DNA from: Chloroflexota bacterium
GTDB taxonomy: Bacteria > Chloroflexota > Anaerolineae > Caldilineales > Caldilineaceae
Reading direction: 5' to 3'
DNA: 64,000 nucleotides
Assembly: GCA_016861025.1 (NCBI GenBank)
Contig: BOKO01000004.1
Span: forward strand, 351,150-415,149
Position 1 is the first letter of the stretch. Each line of letters begins with the position of its first letter. The notes under the pieces are model-generated. The model had not been told where the DNA came from and did no database searches. It saw nothing but the letters and a program-made list of their open reading frames with translations. The position numbers were made by a program, and so were the translations under genes. This document shows positions 58,431 to 64,000 of this stretch, in pieces.

Positions 58431-60571
58431 CCGAAGCCATTTTGGATGTGTTGCAGAAGGTAGCCTGCGATGTGGTAGGTCTATCCGTTCGTGATCTGCA
58501 ACTTCAACTGCGCGCGCGGGATCTAATCGTTGCGGATCATCGGCTACGAGGCGCCTTGAACCAATTGCTGGACGAAGGCAAGATAGAGAAGCGACCTTGG
58601 CCGGAGCGCAGAGGAAACGTTTGCTTCAATCTGCCCGGTCAGGGCATCCTCCAAACATCCCTGTTTGATCTCCAAATTAGTCGTGACGAAATCGAGCGGG
58701 AAGAACGCAGTGGTCTAGACCTTTGGCAGAGAGATGAGGCCGAACGTGAACGTGCAACCGCTTCGGTCATGGAAGAGATCGCCCGCAGCCACGCCCTTGA
58801 GGAAAACTACGCCAAGTTGGTTCATGATATTGCTTCCGTCCTTGCCGATGAGAACCCGGTTGACCTTATTCTGGAGATCGCCGATTGGGTGATCAAAGAC
58901 TTGAACGATTTGGCGGAAAAGATAGGAGCGGCAGGTTCGGGCGCGCAGAGCGAAATTCAGCGGTTAACCAGAGAACTCGGGTTTCGGCGGTCAAAAGCAG
59001 AGAGTTTTTTCCAGAGGCTTTGGAGGCTGGACCGCTCGATAAGAAGTGCAAAAGGAATTCTTGATATTCCAACCGTGCCACAAATGCTCAGGGGTAGCAA
59101 GATAAGATTTGATAAAGAGGCTGCTAAACGCCGTCTCCAAGAGAGAATAGTCGGAAACAAGGTCATAGAAATCATAACGGCGCCTGAAAACATTCACAAA
59201 GCAGTGGTCGGGACGGATGCTTCGGTAGGGGACGTGATGGTAGCACACGCACGTGGGAGTTTTATCCCGCCAACCCCGGCTACGCTGTTTGTCGCTGCCG
59301 GGGCAATGAGAGTACTTGATCGGTCAAGTGCCCTCAGCTATTGGGACTACGACTTGGATCCGCGCGAGCTCCGACAATACAAAGATTTGGATGCAGCCGT
59401 AGAGGGACTGTTGATCTCGCCACACTTGCGTCGAGAAGTTATCACGGACTTTCGCCATTTGCGTTCTGCCGCCATGGAATTGCGTCAATACGCCGAGGAA
59501 CTACGAATCGTTCTACAACAATCCAAATGGCATCCTATCAGTGGAGTACCCGAAATACAACACCCACCGACAGTCACATTACTGATCCGCGATGGCCGCA
59601 TTTTTCCATTGGTGCATCGTTTGGATGACTATGACGGAGCCAGCGCCCCGGATGACATTTTATACGGCGAAGTCGTCCGGCGGGAAATCCGGACTTTCCA
59701 AAGGGTTTTTCATAACACGGCAGGTAACGGACGCCTGGGTGCAATTTACGGGGGCGCGGTAAAATCCCCCGAATATTCTTGGCTGGCAATGATTACTTTC
59801 TGGTACTTACATATCAAGCAAGGCCATCCGGATCTGGTTGATGCTTTCTACCGCCCGCCGTTGAATGACCAAGCGGTGACCCATCTTTTGTTCTGGGGAC
59901 TGGCCGAGTCGAAACCGGATCAGGCTTTTGGCGACCCACGGAACTCGTTCGTAACGTTCCGGGCTCTCAGACGCTTTTCCGACATAGCTTTTTTCCCTCA
60001 TCCCAGGCCGCTTACCGATGATTCGGGTAAGGTTGTCCGGACGGTTCAAGAAGACAACATAGACGATTGGCTTGCTTACATTCAGCAACATATCAACGAG
60101 GCGAACCAGAGATATGACCAGCATAAGCGGGGAATTCCCGCGTTGACCACGATTGATGACTATAAGCCTTTCCTTGACCTCTGCCATCGCGCCGGGGTCG
60201 CGATGTTTTATGCCGCTCCTGCCAGAATGTATAGGGCTACGTTGAGCGATCGGGCGCACTTCTTCACACCACGCTGGGAAATAGCAGTTGATCTAACAAA
60301 CAAGGATATAGGCGAGGAGATCAAACGCCGTCTTGAAGGGCTTATGGCGTGGCTGGTTGAGCAAGACGGACTGGTAGCCGATGAGTCTCATGCCGTGGGA
60401 GGATTTGAAGAAGTGGCCGAAGGCCTTCCGCTTTTTATTCCCAACGTTGTGATGGAAGCCCACCGAGCAGTTGGATACGGCCGCGAACGACATGCGATGG
60501 ACGTGCAAGACGATCTACAGAAGCTGGTTACCGATATTCGCGCCGGGCGATTGGGTTCTGTAAATCCATGA
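58388..60571 (+). CDS. NurA-like nuclease with N-terminal winged-helix extension
   Basis: 727 aa, much longer than typical NurA (300-450 aa). Residues 1-90 look like a winged helix (LSVRDLQLQLRARDLIV, LNQLLDEGKIEKRPWP). A helical region with long charged stretches follows (about 95-260). From about 270 the NurA features appear: VGTDAS with Asp277, LLIRDGRIFP with Asp402, a GAIYGGAVKSP segment with a Lys, and a closing segment LPLFIPNVVMEAHRAV that matches the NurA C-terminal pattern. In this family the acidic residues bind manganese and cut DNA 5' to 3'. Its overlap with herA supports a HerA-NurA complex. Assignment is by motifs and context. Confidence 0.7.
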   Translation: MAQRTTDQPEQQKIAEAILDVLQKVACDVVGLSVRDLQLQLRARDLIVADHRLRGALNQLLDEGKIEKRPWPERRGNVCFNLPGQGILQTSLFDLQISRDEIEREERSGLDLWQRDEAERERATASVMEEIARSHALEENYAKLVHDIASVLADENPVDLILEIADWVIKDLNDLAEKIGAAGSGAQSEIQRLTRELGFRRSKAESFFQRLWRLDRSIRSAKGILDIPTVPQMLRGSKIRFDKEAAKRRLQERIVGNKVIEIITAPENIHKAVVGTDASVGDVMVAHARGSFIPPTPATLFVAAGAMRVLDRSSALSYWDYDLDPRELRQYKDLDAAVEGLLISPHLRREVITDFRHLRSAAMELRQYAEELRIVLQQSKWHPISGVPEIQHPPTVTLLIRDGRIFPLVHRLDDYDGASAPDDILYGEVVRREIRTFQRVFHNTAGNGRLGAIYGGAVKSPEYSWLAMITFWYLHIKQGHPDLVDAFYRPPLNDQAVTHLLFWGLAESKPDQAFGDPRNSFVTFRALRRFSDIAFFPHPRPLTDDSGKVVRTVQEDNIDDWLAYIQQHINEANQRYDQHKRGIPALTTIDDYKPFLDLCHRAGVAMFYAAPARMYRATLSDRAHFFTPRWEIAVDLTNKDIGEEIKRRLEGLMAWLVEQDGLVADESHAVGGFEEVAEGLPLFIPNVVMEAHRAVGYGRERHAMDVQDDLQKLVTDIRAGRLGSVNP

Positions 60572-61239
60572 GCGCAGAAGACTTCCCGTACCTATTGAAG
60601 GCCGGCACCGAGTTATCAAGGCATAGAATTGCGGAAACGGAGTTGCCGTGGCGGAAATATCGAACGCCCTATCGGATATTTCTGGCCGAAATGTTACTCG
60701 TCCGTACCCGCACCGATGTTGTGGCCGATCACTTTGAAAAGATTGCCTCAAAGTACCCGACAATTGAAGCACTCGCCCTTGCAGACGAAAACGAATTGAG
60801 AGAATTGTTGCGACCTCTGGGGTTATCCAAGCGGGTTCCTTATCTGATAAAAGCCGCACGTTATATTTGTGATAATCACAATGGGGAGGTACCGGCCGAC
60901 TTTGAGAGCTTGCTTAAAGTCCCGGGAATAGGGAAATACACTGCTACTGCCATCCTGATATTTGCTTATGGTCAGAAATTGGTTCCGGCCGATGTAAACG
61001 TTCTACGTTTTGTTTCTCGGTTTACCGGTCTTGAAATGGGACATGTGACCAAAGGTTCTCGAGAACTGTGGAACCTCTTACCGCTTTTGTCAGAGGCAAA
61101 CGTCGGCTTGTCCGCCGAAAACCTTTTGGATTTCACAAGGTTGATTTGTAGAGCCCGCAAGCCCCGATGCAATGCATGTCCCTTGTCTGATCACTGCTCG
61201 TATTTCAGAAATTTGCTTTCGGGGCAGGGAACCACATGA
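60568..61239 (+). CDS. thymine-DNA glycosylase of the Mig.Mth type (HhH, Fe-S)
   Basis: 223 aa of the endonuclease III/MutY superfamily. It has LPWR and PYRIFLAEMLL with Glu41, the helix-hairpin-helix VPGIGKYTATA with Tyr124, and PADVNVLR with the catalytic Asp142. The Fe-S Cys set is C194-x6-C201-x2-C204-x5-C210. Tyr124 distinguishes it from MutY (Ser) and EndoIII (Lys). It matches the T:G-mismatch glycosylase Mig of Methanothermobacter, whose Glu42, Tyr126 and Asp144 align almost position for position. Its role would be to remove T opposite G after 5-methylcytosine deaminates. It overlaps both neighbours by ATGA, just before the C5 methyltransferase. Confidence 0.85.
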   Translation: MSAEDFPYLLKAGTELSRHRIAETELPWRKYRTPYRIFLAEMLLVRTRTDVVADHFEKIASKYPTIEALALADENELRELLRPLGLSKRVPYLIKAARYICDNHNGEVPADFESLLKVPGIGKYTATAILIFAYGQKLVPADVNVLRFVSRFTGLEMGHVTKGSRELWNLLPLLSEANVGLSAENLLDFTRLICRARKPRCNACPLSDHCSYFRNLLSGQGTT

Positions 61240-62306
61240 AGCCGGATTCTATGCCGACAATGATAGATTTGTTTTCCGGGTGTGGAGGGGTGACGACCGG
61301 ATTTAAAGCCGAAGGGTTTAAAGTATTAGCGGCAGTAGAATTCGATCCTGTCATTGCCCAGACGTACCGCTTAAATCACCCGGAAGTTATCCTGTACGTG
61401 GAGGACATCCGGAATATATCGCCCGAAGAGATGATGGCGCGGTGCGAATTAAGGAGCGGTCAACTTACCGTTTTAAGTGTGTGTGCTCCATGCCAGCCTT
61501 TTAGTAGACAGAACCGTTATAGAAATACAGACGAGAGGGCTTCGTTGGTACTGGAGGCCCTGCGTTTCGTTGAAGCACTGCATCCCCTGTTTCTGTTCTT
61601 CGAGAATGTGCCGGGACTAAAGCAAAACCCGGGCATTTTAGACAAATTGGTCGGCGATTTGGAGAAACTAGACTATAAGGTATCTGACCCTGCCGTTGTA
61701 GATGCCGTAGATTACGGTGTGCCACAATTCCGTAGACGTTTGATTTTACTGGGTGCATGCCTTGGCATAGAGCTAAGGATACCGGAGGCTACGCACGCTT
61801 CACCTCAAGAGGCTGCTCGGTTTGGGAAAAAAGAATGGCTTACGGTAAAAGATGCTTTTGCCGGCCTCCAAACCTTGAGCTCGGGCGAGGAGAGCAAGAC
61901 CGATCCCCTACACAAAGCAAGGAGGCACACGCCTTTAAGCCTAGAGCGTTTGAGACATATACCGCACAACGGAGGCAGTAGAGATAGCCTGCCGATCGAG
62001 CTGCAACCGGCTTGTCATAGAAATGGCGGAAACGTCGGGTATCACGATGTTTACGGCAGGCTGGATTTTAACAGACCTTCTAATACCCTGACTACCGGCT
62101 GTACTAATTTTACCAAAGGAAGATTCGCTCATCCCACATCCGACCGCGCAATAACGCCAAGAGAGGCAGCTCGTTTGCAGACATTTCCGGATTCTTATCG
62201 GTTCTATGGCAGCTACGAACAGATCTCTACTCAGATAGGTAACGCCGTGCCGGTCAAACTGGCGGAGGTGTTTGCGCATTATTTCTACGAGTTGTGGGAG
62301 AAGTGA
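61236..62306 (+). CDS. C5-cytosine DNA methyltransferase
   Basis: 356 aa with the classic motifs: I DLFSGCGG, IV with the catalytic Cys in CAPCQPFS, VI ENVPG, VIII-like QFRRRLILLG and X QIGNAVP. It transfers a methyl group from SAM to C5 of cytosine within a specific site that cannot be read from sequence. It is the last gene of the HerA-NurA-glycosylase operon, translationally coupled by an ATGA overlap. No classical restriction endonuclease partner is present in this block. Confidence 0.95.
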   Translation: MKPDSMPTMIDLFSGCGGVTTGFKAEGFKVLAAVEFDPVIAQTYRLNHPEVILYVEDIRNISPEEMMARCELRSGQLTVLSVCAPCQPFSRQNRYRNTDERASLVLEALRFVEALHPLFLFFENVPGLKQNPGILDKLVGDLEKLDYKVSDPAVVDAVDYGVPQFRRRLILLGACLGIELRIPEATHASPQEAARFGKKEWLTVKDAFAGLQTLSSGEESKTDPLHKARRHTPLSLERLRHIPHNGGSRDSLPIELQPACHRNGGNVGYHDVYGRLDFNRPSNTLTTGCTNFTKGRFAHPTSDRAITPREAARLQTFPDSYRFYGSYEQISTQIGNAVPVKLAEVFAHYFYELWEK

Positions 62307-62319
62307 AAAAAGAGAGGCG

Positions 62320-62401
62320 GGCTAACATCTCGCTCCAGCCGACTGCTCCCTCGCTCGCTTTGCTCGCTCGGTCGCAGCGGCTGAGCTCGGTGCCGTTGGG
62401 C
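62320..62401 (+). other. attC-like recombination site 2
   Basis: Core boxes ggctaac (62320-62326) and gttgggc (62395-62401) flank arms gctc-C-agccg-A-ctgc and gcag-cggct-gagc. The unpaired C and A are again five pairs apart, exactly as in the site at 56697, although the paired sequence differs. Conserved structure with different sequence is what integron attC sites show. It follows the C5 methyltransferase gene. Confidence 0.7.
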
Positions 62402-62469
62402 GGCTTAATCCGTTCCACCACACCATACACTTACTTTGTCATTCACAATTTCAGCACGGGAGACTTTTT

Positions 62470-62940
62470 ATGAGCATTCTTACTGAACAACCGTTGCACG
62501 TTACTATACAAGATTTGACACCTGTCTTTATCGCCTACGTGTCTTGCCAACTACAACAAAGGACTGGTAGTTATAACGAACAAATTCGGGACGGTTTTCA
62601 ACACATAAAAGACTGGGCTCGACAATGCGGCTATGACCTCTCAGAGCTAAGAGTAATTGGCATCCCACGCACTAACGGCACTCAATTAGTCGGTTATGAT
62701 TGTGCATTGGAACTTCCCGAAGCCATTTCCCAAGACACAGAAGATATCCAAACCAAGCAATTACCAGGTGGACGTTATGCAATCTTATCACTTGAGAAGA
62801 ACTCAAACATGATAGGAGAGACTATTGGTCGTTTCTTGGCGGAGTATGTACCGCAACACCAACTGATCATAGATCCGCAACGTCCCAGTTATGAAGTCTA
62901 CTACGAGCACACTATGAACTTTTGCGTTCCCCTTCAATAA
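62470..62940 (+). CDS. GyrI-like/AraC-effector-binding-domain protein
   Basis: 156 aa, ribosome site gggag. It has the SOUL/GyrI fold pattern: an early IAYVSCQLQQ strand, a helix, then LPGGRYAILSLEK in the second half and a closing EVYYEHT. Such stand-alone domains bind small molecules or, as in GyrI, protect DNA gyrase. No DNA-binding part. It probably sits in its own cassette after attC-like site 2. Confidence 0.75.
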   Translation: MSILTEQPLHVTIQDLTPVFIAYVSCQLQQRTGSYNEQIRDGFQHIKDWARQCGYDLSELRVIGIPRTNGTQLVGYDCALELPEAISQDTEDIQTKQLPGGRYAILSLEKNSNMIGETIGRFLAEYVPQHQLIIDPQRPSYEVYYEHTMNFCVPLQ

Positions 62941-63033
62941 TGAAGAAATCAAGGTTGAATTGCAACAAGGTCCTAGATAACTTTGCATTACAAATGGCCG
63001 CTCAATGCCTCGCTCTCGCAAAATTTTTGAGGC

Positions 63034-63062
63034 TTGAAATAGCATGACTTCCGTGCTATCGT
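63034..63062 (+). promoter_or_regulatory. promoter and possible operator of higBA
   Basis: TTGAAA (63034-63039), 17-bp spacer, TATCGT (63057-63062), directly before higB. The inverted repeat tagca/tgcta in the spacer could bind HigA, which usually represses its own operon. Confidence 0.45.
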
Positions 63063-63068
63063 GTAGCT

Positions 63069-63362
63069 ATGATTCAGTCCTTCAAAAATGCAGGCACGGA
63101 AGATATTTTCAACGGCGAAAATACTAAAGCGGCAAGAAGCATTTGCCCGAACAACATCTGGAAAATCGCTGCCAGAAAACTTGACCAACTCGATTCCGTT
63201 TCTGCATTAGCTGAGTTGAAAGTCCCGCCCAATAATCGGTTTGAGGCGTTGTCAGGCGATAGACAAGGTCAATACAGCATCCGTATCAATGACCAGTACC
63301 GTATTTGTTTTATCTGGACAGAAAAGGGACCTGGCCAGGTTGAAATTGTGGATTATCACTAA
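63069..63362 (+). CDS. higB: HigB-type toxin (RelE fold)
   Basis: 97 aa. It has the HigB pattern: an early FKNAGTEDIFNG, a middle ARKLDQLDSVSALAEL, then NRFEALSGDRQGQYSIRINDQYRICFIW and a closing EIVDYH. HigB enzymes cut mRNA on the ribosome and stop growth. The toxin gene comes before its antitoxin, as usual for higBA. Such pairs are frequent in large cassette arrays, where they are thought to stabilise them. Confidence 0.92.
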   Translation: MIQSFKNAGTEDIFNGENTKAARSICPNNIWKIAARKLDQLDSVSALAELKVPPNNRFEALSGDRQGQYSIRINDQYRICFIWTEKGPGQVEIVDYH

Positions 63363-63380
63363 CGAACGCAGGAGATAAAA

Positions 63381-63689
63381 ATGATTCGAGTTCCTACCCA
63401 CCGCCCGCCTACTCACCCTGGCGAAATGCTTTTGGAAGAGTTCCTCCATCCGATGGGAATTACCCAAAAGGAATTAGCCGATCATATTCATGTACCTTAC
63501 CAGCGTATCAATGAAATCGTCAATGGACGCAGGGGCATTACACCTAGCACGGCTTTGCGTTTAGCAAAGTTCTTTAATATGTCCGCTGATTTTTGGATGA
63601 ATTTACAGTTACGCTGGGATTTGTATTTTGCTCAACAAGACGAGAGCAACGTTTTAGAGTCGATTCAGCCTTATTCGACGGCTGCGTAA
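63381..63689 (+). CDS. higA: HigA-type antitoxin
   Basis: 102 aa with a helix-turn-helix (TQKELADHIHVPYQRINEIVNG) and the family opening HPGEMLLEEFL and FFNMSADFWMNLQ. It neutralises HigB and represses the operon. Ribosome site aggag; 18 bp after higB. Confidence 0.93.
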   Translation: MIRVPTHRPPTHPGEMLLEEFLHPMGITQKELADHIHVPYQRINEIVNGRRGITPSTALRLAKFFNMSADFWMNLQLRWDLYFAQQDESNVLESIQPYSTAA

Positions 63690-63749
63690 AAAGGGCAAGC
63701 GAATCTTGCAAGTCAAAAGCGTGCCAATAAAGCGTGCAGTTGACTGGCG

Positions 63750-63859
63750 GGATTCTGCGGCATTTTCGGGCTTTTTCCTACGCCCAAGCAGAATCCTGCT
63801 CTCTGAGTTTTATCTACACCCGCCCACCCCCAAGTAACGCAAACCGTTGGGCGGCTAAC
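63750..63859. other. stem-loop followed by a cassette core-like junction
   Basis: The perfect 9-bp arms ggattctgc (63750-63758) and gcagaatcc (63788-63796) flank an inner gggc/gccc pair. Further on, gttgggc (63846-63852) is directly followed by ggctaac (63853-63859). The 12 bases ccgttgggcggc also occur at attC-like site 2. A full second arm is not visible, so this looks like a partial or disrupted site. No gene is supported in 63690-63890. Confidence 0.4.
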
Positions 63860-63890
63860 GTAAAGGGATAATATTAACCTAAGTTGCCAC

Positions 63891-64000
63891 CTATAGGTGG
63901 AAGATAGAAAAGATGGAGGAAGCCAAGACAAAGAGAATGGTCTTGAGTTCGAAGCCATCGGCAGTGACAGCATGAATATGTTTCGGCAGCAGGCGCTCTA
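63891..64000 (-). mobile_element. 3' end of a DDE transposase gene (IS4-type), cut by the window edge
   Basis: On the minus strand the last 35 codons read ERLLPKHIHAVTADGFEL, then KTILFVLASSIFSIFHL and stop at 63891. This is the usual C-terminus of IS4/IS5-like transposases. The rest of the element lies beyond 64000. The bases after its stop (63860-63890) probably include the insertion sequence end, right beside the cassette core-like junction. Confidence 0.65.

Noticed and set aside
60568..61239. Annotation as MutY (A/G-specific adenine glycosylase)
   Set aside because: Tyr124 in the helix-hairpin-helix and the missing MutY C-terminal Nudix-like domain favour a Mig-type T:G glycosylase.
63713..63973. 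86-codon minus-strand open frame at the right end
   Set aside because: It is out of frame with the recognisable transposase C-terminus on the same strand and has no family features.

Overview
The window looks like a chromosome segment from a member of the Chloroflexota, most plausibly a Caldilinea/Anaerolineae-type bacterium. This is inferred from gene content, not from a database search. The clues are very large secreted cohesin, choice-anchor and lectin-like proteins with Pro/Thr linkers, a fused two-domain ECF transporter ATPase, an MttB-family methyltransferase without an amber codon, Rex, and a high-GC background. From about 54.8 kb the base composition becomes visibly AT-richer and the gene content becomes accessory.

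Layout. (1) 1-21.3 kb: exported surface proteins on the + strand. They comprise the end of one unknown protein, a giant protein of about 4,600 aa (P-domain, LamG, beta-helix/choice-anchor, PKD, cohesin-like), a dockerin+cohesin protein with a 60-bp repeat linker, a multi-cohesin protein and a small exported protein. (2) 21.3-28.5 kb, minus strand: UroD-like protein, galactokinase-like GHMP kinase, EcfA-EcfA' fusion, EcfT and a membrane glycosyltransferase. (3) 28.5-32.1 kb: peptide-type ABC solute-binding lipoprotein and a DUF4129-type membrane protein. (4) 32.1-48.9 kb: housekeeping genes: S1-repeat protein, S21, IF-1, Nudix, DtxR, RsmG, Rex, a winged-helix regulator, RelA/SpoT, and the classic trmD-rplS-rnhB-yraN-miaA set, followed by an M23 peptidase, an MttB-like methyltransferase, DinB and a receiver-like protein. 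(5) 49.0-54.7 kb: a Tat-exported molybdopterin oxidoreductase with its Fe-S and cytochrome b subunits, then a lipoprotein with four intact rhodanese domains. This may be a sulfur-compound respiratory locus.

(6) 54.8-64.0 kb: an accessory, defence-type island that is the most interesting part. It holds a BglII-family restriction enzyme overlapping its amino-methyltransferase. Next is a tightly overlapping four-gene operon encoding a HerA-type ATPase, a long NurA-like nuclease, a thymine-DNA-glycosylase of the Mig.Mth type and a C5-cytosine methyltransferase. A GyrI-like protein, a HigBA toxin-antitoxin pair and the end of a transposase follow. These gene blocks are separated by stem-loop sites that look like integron attC sites. 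They have inverted 7-bp cores, and two independent sites carry stems with two unpaired bases in the same places. An 11-bp block repeats at two cassette boundaries and a 12-bp block at two others. No integrase is seen in the window.

Working model (inference): the HerA-NurA pair is the cutting arm of a modification-dependent defence system. The C5 methyltransferase marks self DNA, and the glycosylase repairs the T:G mismatches produced when 5-methylcytosine deaminates. The whole unit has been moved as an unusually large cassette in an integrase-less attC array.
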